A stretch of DNA of 64,000 bases from Actinokineospora globicatena (GTDB taxonomy: Bacteria > Actinomycetota > Actinomycetes > Mycobacteriales > Pseudonocardiaceae). Location of the stretch: positions 1,054,001 to 1,118,000 of the forward strand of contig NZ_JAMTCR010000002.1 in the NCBI RefSeq assembly GCF_024171945.1, written 5' to 3'. The notes below the pieces were generated by a model. The model saw only the letters and a program-made list of their open reading frames with translations, was not told the origin of the DNA and searched no databases. Positions 54,079-61,937 of this stretch are shown piece by piece. The translations under genes and the position numbers were made by a program. Numbering within the stretch: position 1 is the first letter of the stretch; every line of letters starts with the position of its first letter.

Positions 54079-54698
54079 CGGGAGTCCAAGGGAGTCCAGG
54101 TGGACGCTGTCCACAGGGCGACCGGGAGCGGGCCGCGCGCGGTGTGGGCGATGATGCGCGCGCCCACGGGGATCACGCCGGGCTGCTTCCACCACTCAGG
54201 TAGCGCCAACGGCCCACCCGCAGTGAGTCCCGTACCGGTGAACGGCCACGGTGCGAACTCGGTGCGCACGGAGTTGGGGTCAACGCCTGCGGCTAGAGCG
54301 GCGGCGGTCATCGCGTAAGCGGGTTCGCGGGGACCGGTCGGTGCGCCGAACGGGACGACGTACCGGTCCGTGGGCCCTGCCGGGAACTCCATGGTGTGCA
54401 GCACCGGCATGTCCTGGCGGAACGGGCTGCCCGCGTAGTCCAACCGGAACGCCTGGTGGAAGTCGCGCGGCGCCCGCAGGTTCGCGCAGTCCTGCAGCCG
54501 GGCGACGGTGCCGCCGACCAGCCGGAAGTCGAACGGGGGCAGCGCGCCGACCACCCCGGCGGACACCTCGTGCCGCAGGTAGCGGTCGACCGACCACGGC
54601 GGCAGGACCTTGACCAGCAGCGTGTCCGGCGCCAGCGTGACGATGGCGTGGACCCGCGCGGTCAACGCCCGCTCGTGGTCGCTCAGACTTCCGGTCAC
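54075..54698 (-). CDS. Free-standing copy of the toxin C-terminal domain
   Basis: The 207-aa protein starts with GTG. It matches the C-terminal domain of the 650-aa protein at 55132-57084: LDYAGSPF...HTMEFPA (LDY at 86-88) against LDYSGTPY...HTIEFPA (LDY at 515-517); GTVARLQDCANL against GFVARHQDAGGL; APWPFTGTGLTAGG against NQWPYTGAGVTAHP; and VPFGAP against TPIGAP. It has no N-terminal ESX or signal sequence, so it is an orphan toxin module. It overlaps neighbours by GTGA and ATGA. Confidence 0.6.
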   Translation of the reverse strand: MTGSLSDHERALTARVHAIVTLAPDTLLVKVLPPWSVDRYLRHEVSAGVVGALPPFDFRLVGGTVARLQDCANLRAPRDFHQAFRLDYAGSPFRQDMPVLHTMEFPAGPTDRYVVPFGAPTGPREPAYAMTAAALAAGVDPNSVRTEFAPWPFTGTGLTAGGPLALPEWWKQPGVIPVGARIIAHTARGPLPVALWTASTWTPLDSR

Positions 54699-55132
54699 TC
54701 GAACGTGCTCTCACGCCACCGGGTGAACCCCAGGTCCCGCTGCTCCTCGTGCACGTCCCCGAGCTCGGCGGCGGGCACCTCGCGGCGGTACTCGTACCGG
54801 TCCACCTCGGTGAAGCCGTTCTCCGCGGCCCAGCCGCCGTTCGAGTCGGCGTAGGTGACCGTCGCGACCCCGTCCACCACGGACTCGACGGCGACCCGGT
54901 GCCCCTGCCACTTGCCGTACGACCTGGCGGAGTACACCCGGTCGCAGTCGGCGGCGGTCAGGTCCGCGACCCAGCCGCCGAAGCGCTCGTGCCAGGAGAA
55001 CAGGGTCGCGTCCGGGTTGTCGGCCTGCTTGGTCTTGAGCACGACCCGGTCGTTGTTCGGCGAGAACGTGCACGGGTGCGTCACCCCGCGCACCACGGCG
55101 AACTCCCCGGACCGCGGCCCGGCGTACCTCAT
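54695..55132 (-). CDS. Putative immunity protein 1 of the toxin operon
   Basis: The 145-aa protein has ATG at 55132 (TGATG overlap with the toxin stop); a longer start at 55147 is possible. It opens MRYAGPRSGEFAVVRG and includes WHERFGGWVADLT, RSYGKWQGHRV and ENGFTEVDRYEY. No signal peptide is present, so it is cytoplasmic as expected for an immunity protein. It lies directly after the toxin gene and is similar to the 53659 gene. The immunity function is inferred from position and pairing. Confidence 0.5.
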   Translation of the reverse strand: MRYAGPRSGEFAVVRGVTHPCTFSPNNDRVVLKTKQADNPDATLFSWHERFGGWVADLTAADCDRVYSARSYGKWQGHRVAVESVVDGVATVTYADSNGGWAAENGFTEVDRYEYRREVPAAELGDVHEEQRDLGFTRWRESTFE

Positions 55133-57084
55133 CACTGCCTCACCCACCCGAGCACACTGTCATACACGGCAACGACCGTCTTGTTGCCCGCCGCGTCGAA
55201 CTGGTTGATGGTCGACCCGTCCGGGATCGGCATCCGGCTGCCCATCTGGAACTCCGGCACCCCCATCGTCGGGTGCGCGGTCACGCCCGCGCCGGTGTAG
55301 GGCCACTGGTTGATCGACGGGCTGTACCGGTCCGGGTTGACCCCGGCGTTCTCCACCGCGTTGATCATGTCGTCGCGCGCGGCGAGCACCCTCGGGTCGG
55401 TCGCGCCGAGGCCACCGGGCACCGACGGGTCCATCGACGGCGCGCCGATCGGCGTCCGGTACAGCGAGGCGTCGGACGCCGGGAACTCGATGGTGTGGAT
55501 CGTCGGCTGGGACACGTCGTAGGGCGTGCCGGAGTAGTCGAGCCGGTTGCCGTTGATCAGGTCGGCCGGGGTGTTGAGCCCACCGGCGTCCTGGTGCCTG
55601 GCGACGAACCCGCCGACCTCGGTGTACTTGCCGTTGAGGTAGTTGGCGACGTCGGCGTCGGGGATCACCTTCTGCATCAGCGTGCCGTTGGTGACCTCGA
55701 CCTCCTTCATCGCGCGCGCCATCAGGTCCCGCTCGTGCGGGGTGAGCTGACCGGACCCCGGCACGTCGCCCGGCTTGGGGTCGGCGCCGAGCTTGTCCAT
55801 CGCCCCCTTGAAGTCCTTCCACTCCGCGTCGGTGAACTTGCCGCGCACGGTGTCCGTCCAGTGCGGACCGGACGACCCGGGCGTGGTCGGCTTCACCGGC
55901 GGGGTCCCGCCCCCGCCGCCACCCGTCGTCGACGAGGTAGGGGGCGTGGAGGAACTGCTCGGCACAGTGGACGACGACGGCGTGACCGTGGGCGTCACCG
56001 AAGACGGCGTGGTGGACGGGGAGACCGAACCGCTCGGCACCGTTGACGACGACGGCGTGACGGTAGGCGTGACCGAGGACGGTGTGGTCGACGGAGATGA
56101 AGTCCCGCTGGGTGCCGTAGTAGTAGAAGGCGTAGGCGGCGCGCTGCTCGTTGTCGTCGTCGGAGTCGATGACCCGCTCGGGGCCGTCGACGTTGACGGA
56201 GAGTTCGGTGTGTTCGGGGTAGTCAGGTTCGGTTGCCCCGTCGTCGACGGCGCGTCGACCGGCGCGGGAGCGTTGCGAACGGCGTCCGGCGCGGAGGGGG
56301 TGTCAGCGCCGTGCGGCTTGGTGCGCAGACCGCGCAGCCCCGACTTGATCGCCTCCCAGATCTCGCCGAGCTTGGCCAGGATCGGCCGCAGCTTCTCCAC
56401 CGACCGGATCAGCTTGGTGATCACGTCGGTGATCCGGCCGACCCACTTCGCCACCAGCGCGCCGACCGAGGCGACGATGTGCGGGGTGGCCAGGCCCAGC
56501 GTCAACCCGGCCTCGGCCAGCCACTGCGGCAGCCGCAGCAGCAGCGTCGAGATGCACTCGGCCACCAGGTCGCGCACGATCCCGCGGACCACGCCGACCA
56601 GGGCGCCGACCACCTCGACGACGGTGCCGATCGTCCCGGCCCCGCTGGCCGCCGCGGTGATGTGCTCGCCCTGCGCCGCGGTGTTGGCCCGGTAGGCGTC
56701 GGCGGCCGGGCCGGTCCACGCCGAGGTGCCGTTGGCGACCTCGGTGCCGAAGTCGGTGGCGATCCCGCCGACCGCCTGCGACACGTTCTTCCAGGTCGCG
56801 GCGTACGCGGCGATCTGGTCGGCGTCACCGGCCAGCCAGTTCAGCGCGTCGCGCAGCGGGGCGACGTGCTCGATCACCCAGGAGATCGCGTACTGGCCCA
56901 GGGTGCCGATCGGGTCGAGCGCCAGCGACAGCACCTCGAGGCCGCCGCCGAGCGCGCCGAGACCGCCCTCGACCCACGACCCGTTCTGCACGCCGTTGTA
57001 GATGTCGGCGGCCGACTCGACCAGCCCGATGCCGGTGTAGCCCTTGGTGGAGTCCTCGCGTGCCGCGACCAGGGGGTTCGTCAC
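55132..57084 (-). CDS. WXG/ESX-type polymorphic toxin
   Basis: The protein has 650 aa. The N-terminal region to about 250 is a helical WXG100-like/ESX domain; W123-T-G125 in TSAWTGPAADAY is the turn motif. A Ser/Thr/Pro linker rich in TPTVTPSSSTVPS repeats spans roughly 260-410. The C-terminal module (about 420-650) starts KFTDAEWKDFKGAMDKL and contains TPHERDLMARAM and the LDYSGTP...EFPA core. No catalytic family is recognised. Modular N-terminus, linker and variable C-terminus are the marks of a contact-dependent or secreted toxin. It overlaps the EspC-like gene by GTGA. Confidence 0.7.
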   Translation of the reverse strand: MTNPLVAAREDSTKGYTGIGLVESAADIYNGVQNGSWVEGGLGALGGGLEVLSLALDPIGTLGQYAISWVIEHVAPLRDALNWLAGDADQIAAYAATWKNVSQAVGGIATDFGTEVANGTSAWTGPAADAYRANTAAQGEHITAAASGAGTIGTVVEVVGALVGVVRGIVRDLVAECISTLLLRLPQWLAEAGLTLGLATPHIVASVGALVAKWVGRITDVITKLIRSVEKLRPILAKLGEIWEAIKSGLRGLRTKPHGADTPSAPDAVRNAPAPVDAPSTTGQPNLTTPNTPNSPSTSTAPSGSSTPTTTTSSAPPTPSTTTAPSGTSSPSTTPSSVTPTVTPSSSTVPSGSVSPSTTPSSVTPTVTPSSSTVPSSSSTPPTSSTTGGGGGGTPPVKPTTPGSSGPHWTDTVRGKFTDAEWKDFKGAMDKLGADPKPGDVPGSGQLTPHERDLMARAMKEVEVTNGTLMQKVIPDADVANYLNGKYTEVGGFVARHQDAGGLNTPADLINGNRLDYSGTPYDVSQPTIHTIEFPASDASLYRTPIGAPSMDPSVPGGLGATDPRVLAARDDMINAVENAGVNPDRYSPSINQWPYTGAGVTAHPTMGVPEFQMGSRMPIPDGSTINQFDAAGNKTVVAVYDSVLGWVRQ

Positions 57085-57389
57085 CGGGCACCGCCCGAGA
57101 AGGGCTGGGTGTTGGCGCGCTCGGTGTTGTCGTAAGAGCCCGCGGTTTCGCGAACGCCGCCCGCGGTCGCGTCCATGGTCGACGACGCCTCGCGGATCGA
57201 GTCGACCGCGGGCTGGCTGACCGCCTGCACGATCGGCACGAAGAACTGGCAGATCACCCCGTACGCCTGGCTGCCCAGGTGCACCTGGTTGGCCGCGTCG
57301 AACGCCTGCTCCAGCCGGTCGTTGAGCGCGTCGAGCCTGCCTGCGTGCGCGCCGAGCTCATCAATGAGGACGCCGTATCCGTCGGGCAC
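57081..57389 (-). CDS. EspC-like (PF10824-type) ESX-associated protein
   Basis: The 102-aa helical protein starts with GTG at 57389. Its pattern GYGVLIDELGAHAGRLDALNDRLEQA, QVHLGSQAYG and VRETAGSYDNTE matches the ESX-1 excreted virulence factor EspC family found beside WXG-type substrates. It is the likely partner of the downstream toxin, sharing a 4-bp overlap. No signal peptide is visible. No EccC-type secretion ATPase lies in this window. Confidence 0.7.
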   Translation of the reverse strand: MPDGYGVLIDELGAHAGRLDALNDRLEQAFDAANQVHLGSQAYGVICQFFVPIVQAVSQPAVDSIREASSTMDATAGGVRETAGSYDNTERANTQPFSGGAR

Positions 57390-57403
57390 CGCTGGACTCC
57401 TTC

Positions 57404-57961
57404 TCAGCGCAGGATGGAGGGTCCGCCCCAGTCGTCGTCCGGATTGTCGTCGTCCGGGTCGTCGTGGCTCGGGCGGGTCGAACGGCCAGGTCGCTGTCTC
57501 GGTGGTTCATCACCGTCGTCGACCCGCCCCAGGCGCATCTCGTCGACAGTGCTCGCGGTTGGACGCTCGGGCTCGGGCTCCGGTTCCGGGAACCTCGCGC
57601 GGTAGGAGTCGACCACGGCGGCCACGGTCTGCGGGTCGTCGCCGACGGTGCGGGTCATGACCTCGGCGACCTGCTCGGTGATGCGCGACTGGGCCAACCG
57701 CATTGTGCGCAGGACCAGCTCCGACAGCTCGGCGCCGCTGATCTCACGCGAACGCTCGCTGATCACGAGGTCGGTGACCGCGCCGGTAGCGTCAACCGTG
57801 ACCGACACGAAGTCCTCGCGTGAGGACTCGGTCACCGACACGGCGGCCACCTCGGTCTGCATCTCCTGGTAGCGCTCCGCCTTGGCAGCGACACCGGCCG
57901 ACCAGCGGCGCAGCTCCTGCTCGGTCTGGAATCCGTCCCCGCCGAATGACGGCTGGCTCAC
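57404..57961 (-). CDS. YbaB/EbfC-family protein, ESX-associated
   Basis: The protein has 185 aa. The helix-beta region (residues 12-110) reads ELRRWSAGVAAKAERYQEMQTEVAAVSVTESS, then VSVTVDATGAVTDLVIS and SGAELSELVLRTMRLAQ, the YbaB/EbfC fold used by some actinobacterial ESX loci. A Pro/Glu/Asp-rich disordered tail follows. It is the first gene of the leftward toxin operon, 15 bp ahead of the EspC-like gene. It could be a chaperone or regulator. Confidence 0.75.
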   Translation of the reverse strand: MSQPSFGGDGFQTEQELRRWSAGVAAKAERYQEMQTEVAAVSVTESSREDFVSVTVDATGAVTDLVISERSREISGAELSELVLRTMRLAQSRITEQVAEVMTRTVGDDPQTVAAVVDSYRARFPEPEPEPERPTASTVDEMRLGRVDDGDEPPRQRPGRSTRPSHDDPDDDNPDDDWGGPSILR

Positions 57962-58042
57962 GCGTGCTCCCCGGCTTGCTCGGTGGCGATGGCGCGGCCA
58001 GTGTCCACGAAGGCGCCAGCCTTGTCAGTCCCTTCGGCACAC

Positions 58043-59179
58043 TCACCAGGCCGGGTAGCGCTCCCGCCAGCCCGGGTGCTCCAGCGAGTTGGTCGGGCTG
58101 AACTCGATCAGCGCGTCCCGGCCGAGTTCCTCGATGACCTCGCGCAGTTCCAGCCCGGCGAGCCACTCGGCGGGCAGCGCGCCGACCCCGTGCGCGGCGC
58201 CGAGCAGGTTGCCGCAGATGGCGCCGGTGGAGTCGCTGTCGCCGGAGTGGTTGACCGCCAGCAGCAGCCCGTCGGCCAGGTCGTCGGCCACCAGCGCCGC
58301 GCACAGGCCGATGGCCAGCGCCTCCTCGCCGACCCAGCCGCCGCCGAGCTTGGCCAGCGTCTCCGCGCTCGGCCTGCCCCGACCGGCCATGTCGACGGCG
58401 TCGTCGATGGCGTCGACGGTCTCGGCCGACTCCTCCCAGGTGACCAGCTCGGCGCGGACCTCGGCGATCGCGGTGGGCAGGTCGGTGCCGTCGAGCAGGC
58501 GGTGCACCAGGAAGGCCAAGGCGCCCGCGGTGAGGTAGCCGCTGGGGTGGCCGTGGGTCAGCGCGCCGGACTGGGCGGCGACGACGAACGAGTCGAGCGG
58601 GTCCTCGGACCACAACGCGCACGGGGCGGCCCGCATGACCGCGCCGCAGCCCTTCGAGTCGTTGATGCGGTGCGAGAGGGTGCCCCGGTCCGCGCCAGCC
58701 GCGAAGCCCTTGAGCGAGGTAAGAACGGTCGCCCCGGGTGCACGGCGGTGGTAGAGCCCTCGCTCACGGATAAGCCAACCGTCGGGCTCGGCTTCCATGG
58801 CGTAAGAGCCCCCGGCTTGGTGCCACGGGGTGCCCTGCGTGTGGTACCAGCGCTGGTAGGCGTGCTGGATCACGGACGCGGGCTGCTGCTCGAAGAACAT
58901 GAGACGTCTTCCCAGGTGACCCCTGATCATCGCCTCTAGGGTGAAGAGGGTCATCTGCGTGTCGTCGGTGATCCGGCCTCGGCCGCCGTAGGCCTCCTCA
59001 TAGCCGGTTACCCCCGCCTCGCCGAAGCGGCCGCGGATCTCGTCTATGGAGAGGAACTCGATCGGCGCACCCAGGGCGTCGCCGACCGCGCCTGCCAGCA
59101 GGGAGCCGAGCCACCGGTCGGCGGGAATCACGCGCTCGTAGGGCAGATCACCGTCCACGTATGGGAAGCGTAGTGGCAT
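58043..59179 (-). CDS. ADP-ribosylglycohydrolase family protein
   Basis: The 378-aa protein has the DraG/ARH fold marks: GAVGDALGAPIE, GRITDDTQMT (metal-binding TDDT) near residues 67-76, and NHSGDSDSTGAI (GDSDST) in the C-terminal metal site. It removes ADP-ribose from modified proteins or small molecules. It lies upstream of and in the same direction as the toxin operon, 82 bp from its first gene. Joint expression is possible but unproved. ATG start at 59179. Confidence 0.88.
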   Translation of the reverse strand: MPLRFPYVDGDLPYERVIPADRWLGSLLAGAVGDALGAPIEFLSIDEIRGRFGEAGVTGYEEAYGGRGRITDDTQMTLFTLEAMIRGHLGRRLMFFEQQPASVIQHAYQRWYHTQGTPWHQAGGSYAMEAEPDGWLIRERGLYHRRAPGATVLTSLKGFAAGADRGTLSHRINDSKGCGAVMRAAPCALWSEDPLDSFVVAAQSGALTHGHPSGYLTAGALAFLVHRLLDGTDLPTAIAEVRAELVTWEESAETVDAIDDAVDMAGRGRPSAETLAKLGGGWVGEEALAIGLCAALVADDLADGLLLAVNHSGDSDSTGAICGNLLGAAHGVGALPAEWLAGLELREVIEELGRDALIEFSPTNSLEHPGWRERYPAW

Positions 59180-59455
59180 CTGGCGACAACCACCCCCGGC
59201 ACCATCTGTTCGCGATCAGTTGCGATGCGGACTCGACGAGGGATCTCACAGCGCGGTACCCCTCGCGTCCGGGGGGCCGGTTGCCGCGCATCTTTCGGCA
59301 ACAGGGGTGGGAAGCGGGAAAAAGTGCGTCCGGCGTCTCGTCTACGCAACAAATAGGATGCGTACATGTGACAAACCGACGAGTAGTGCACAGTTTCGGC
59401 ACTGGATGGCAGTATGCGTCCCACCTCGCACCTGAGATGAATGAGGAGTGACACC

Positions 59456-60295
59456 GTGGCGCGTCGATCCAAGCTGAAGGTGCTCGCCCTGCTGCCCGCG
59501 CTCGCACTCGCGGTCGTGGCCTGCGGCAGCTCCGACGGCGGCTCCACCGGTTCCAGCGGCGGCAACACCGCGGCGAACGGGGTCAAGCTCGTGGAGGCAG
59601 GCAAGATCAAGACCTGCACGAACCTGCCGTACCCCCCGTTCCAGTTCAAGCAGGGCGACAAGACCGTCGGCTTCGACGTCGACATGGTCGACCTCGCGGC
59701 CAAGAAGCTCGGCGTCACCCAGGAGATCGTCGACATCCAGTTCGACGTCATCAAGAGCGGCGCCGCGCTCAACTCCGGCAAGTGCGACGTGGCCGCCGCG
59801 GGCATGACGATCACCGACGAGCGCAAGCAGAACCTCGACTTCACCAACCCGTACTTCGACGAGGTCATCGCGCTGCTGGTGCCCAAGGGCTCCGGCATCA
59901 CCAGCCTCGACCAGCTCAAGGACAAGAAGATCGGCGTGCAGCGCGGCACGACCAGCCTCGACTACGCCACCGAGAAGGGCTTCACGCCGACCGAGTTCGA
60001 GGACTCCGGCAAGCAGCTGCAGGCCTACCAGGCCGGTCAGGTCGACGCGGTGCTGCAGGACCTGCCCGTGGTCAACGAGTGGCTCAAGAAGCAGGGCCTC
60101 GGCGAGAAGTTCGAGATCGGTGCCGAGATCGAGACCGGCGCGCAGTACGGCATCGCGGTGAAGAAGGGCGGCAACCCCGAGCTGCTCAAGACCCTCAACG
60201 ACGCCCTCGCCGCCGCCATCAAGGACGGCACCTGGGCCAAGTCGTACGAGCAGTGGATGGGCTCCAAGCCCAAGTCGACCCCGTCCGGCTCGTGA
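59456..60295 (+). CDS. Amino-acid ABC transporter substrate-binding lipoprotein
   Basis: The 279-aa protein has GTG at 59456 with GAGGAG at good spacing. A lipoprotein signal peptide (RRSKLKVLALLPALALAVVAC) has its lipobox cysteine near residue 22, and a Ser/Gly-rich linker follows. The mature part is a family-3 solute-binding protein (TCTNLPYPPFQF, GFDVDMVDLAAKKLG, RKQNLDFTNPYF, GIAVKKG). Polar amino acids are the expected ligands. First gene of a three-gene operon; its stop overlaps the permease by GTGA. Confidence 0.9.
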   Translation: MARRSKLKVLALLPALALAVVACGSSDGGSTGSSGGNTAANGVKLVEAGKIKTCTNLPYPPFQFKQGDKTVGFDVDMVDLAAKKLGVTQEIVDIQFDVIKSGAALNSGKCDVAAAGMTITDERKQNLDFTNPYFDEVIALLVPKGSGITSLDQLKDKKIGVQRGTTSLDYATEKGFTPTEFEDSGKQLQAYQAGQVDAVLQDLPVVNEWLKKQGLGEKFEIGAEIETGAQYGIAVKKGGNPELLKTLNDALAAAIKDGTWAKSYEQWMGSKPKSTPSGS

Positions 60296-61122
60296 GCCAC
60301 GGCCAGGAGGCGGGTCCGGCACCCCGGGCCCGCCTCAGCCCGCGCAAGCGGCAGCGGATCAGCCGCGGCGTGCAGTACGCGGTGTTCGCCGCGGTCGTGG
60401 TCGCCGTCGCCCTCGCCGCCGACTGGAAGGCGGTGGTGGAGAACTTCGCCGACCTCGACGTGGCGAAGGAAGCGTTCCCCGAGCTGATCACCATCGCGCT
60501 CAAGAACACCGTCATCTACACGCTGTCGGCCTACGTGGTCGGCTTCGTGCTCGGGCTGGTCGTCGCGCTGATGCGGCTGTCGTCGATCGCGGTGTACCGG
60601 GGCGTCGCCCTGGCCTACATCGAGGTCTTCCGCGGCCTGCCCGCCCTGGTGGTCTTCCTGATCTTCGGGTTCGGCCTGCCGGTCGCGTTCCCCGGGATGA
60701 AGTTCCCGTTCGACCAGTACGGCACGGTCGCCGTCGCGCTCGGCCTGGTCGCCTCGGCGTACATGGCCGAGACGTTCCGCGCGGGCATCCAGGCGGTGCC
60801 GCGCGGGCAGATGGAGGCGGCCCGCTCGCTGGGCATGTCGCACACCAGGGCGATGGTGTCGATCATCATCCCGCAGGCGCTGCGGATCGTGATCCCGCCG
60901 CTGACCAACGAGCTGATCCTGCTGTTCAAGGACTCCTCGCTGGTGTTCGTGCTCGGCGTGACCTCGCTGACCACCGAGCTGTCGAAGTTCGGCGGCGACC
61001 TGGCCACCGAGTACGCCGACTCCACCCCGCTCGTGCTGGCCGGTGCCGCCTACCTGGTGATCACCCTGCCGCTGGGCTACGTGGTGCGGCGGCTGGAAGC
61101 CAAGCAACAGAAGGCCAGGTGA
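60292..61122 (+). CDS. Amino-acid ABC transporter permease
   Basis: The 276-aa protein has a basic N-terminal tail and about five membrane helices. The HisM/GlnP-type core contains [32 protein letters not shown] and the EAA loop [24 protein letters not shown]. It forms the transmembrane part of the importer with the flanking subunits. Confidence 0.9.
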   Translation: MSHGQEAGPAPRARLSPRKRQRISRGVQYAVFAAVVVAVALAADWKAVVENFADLDVAKEAFPELITIALKNTVIYTLSAYVVGFVLGLVVALMRLSSIAVYRGVALAYIEVFRGLPALVVFLIFGFGLPVAFPGMKFPFDQYGTVAVALGLVASAYMAETFRAGIQAVPRGQMEAARSLGMSHTRAMVSIIIPQALRIVIPPLTNELILLFKDSSLVFVLGVTSLTTELSKFGGDLATEYADSTPLVLAGAAYLVITLPLGYVVRRLEAKQQKAR

Positions 61123-61129
61123 GCCCCCG

Positions 61130-61879
61130 GTGAGCGCTGTCCAGATCATCGACCTGCACAAGTCGTTCGGCGACCTGGAGGTCCTGCGTGGCATCGACGC
61201 CACGGTCGAGTCCGGTGAGGTGGTGTGCGTCATCGGGCCGTCCGGCTCCGGTAAGTCCACCTTGCTGCGTTGTGTGAACCTGCTCGAGCAGCCCAACAGC
61301 GGCACGATCGTGGTCAACGGTGCCGAGATCACCGACCCCGACTGCGACATCAACGCCGCCCGCCGCCGCGTGGGCATGGTGTTCCAGCAGTTCAACCTGT
61401 TCCAGCACCTCACCGTGCTGGACAACCTCACCATCGCCCAGCGCAAGGTCCTTAAGCGCGACAAGGCTGACGCCGAGCGGACCGCGATGGAGAACCTGGA
61501 GAAGGTAGGCGTAGCCGACAAGGCACGCGTCTACCCGGCCACGCTCTCCGGCGGTCAGCAGCAGCGGGTCGCCATCGCCCGCGCGCTGTCGATGGGGCCA
61601 GAGGTGATGCTGTTCGACGAGCCCACCTCGGCGCTGGACCCGGAGCTGGTCGGCGAGGTGCTCGGGGTGATGCGGCAGCTCGCCACCGAGGGCATGACCA
61701 TGCTGGTGGTCACGCACGAGATGCAGTTCGCCCGCGAGGTCGCCGACAAGGTCCTGTTCATGGACGGCGGCGTCGTGGTCGAGCAGGGGCCGCCGTCCCA
61801 GGTCATCGCCGCCCCGCGGCACGAACGGACCAAGACGTTCCTCGCCCGGGTGTTGGATCCGATCAACCGCTCGGAGTAA
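61130..61879 (+). CDS. Amino-acid ABC transporter ATP-binding protein
   Basis: The 249-aa GlnQ-type ATPase has Walker [11 protein letters not shown], signature [15 protein letters not shown], Walker [15 protein letters not shown] and a VTHEM switch histidine. It begins 7 bp after the permease stop with GTG. It completes the polar amino-acid importer. Confidence 0.92.
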   Translation: MSAVQIIDLHKSFGDLEVLRGIDATVESGEVVCVIGPSGSGKSTLLRCVNLLEQPNSGTIVVNGAEITDPDCDINAARRRVGMVFQQFNLFQHLTVLDNLTIAQRKVLKRDKADAERTAMENLEKVGVADKARVYPATLSGGQQQRVAIARALSMGPEVMLFDEPTSALDPELVGEVLGVMRQLATEGMTMLVVTHEMQFAREVADKVLFMDGGVVVEQGPPSQVIAAPRHERTKTFLARVLDPINRSE

Positions 61880-61937
61880 CAACGCGGGAACGAAGCGTCA
61901 CCGGTGTGCGTTCTCCTCTGGAGGGGAGGGGGACGCC

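Noticed and set aside
57985..58045. Short similarity to the dispersed repeat (CCACGAAGGCGCCAGCC and CCCTTCGGCAC)
   Set aside because: Only about 20 bases match, so it could be chance or a small remnant; not called as a copy.
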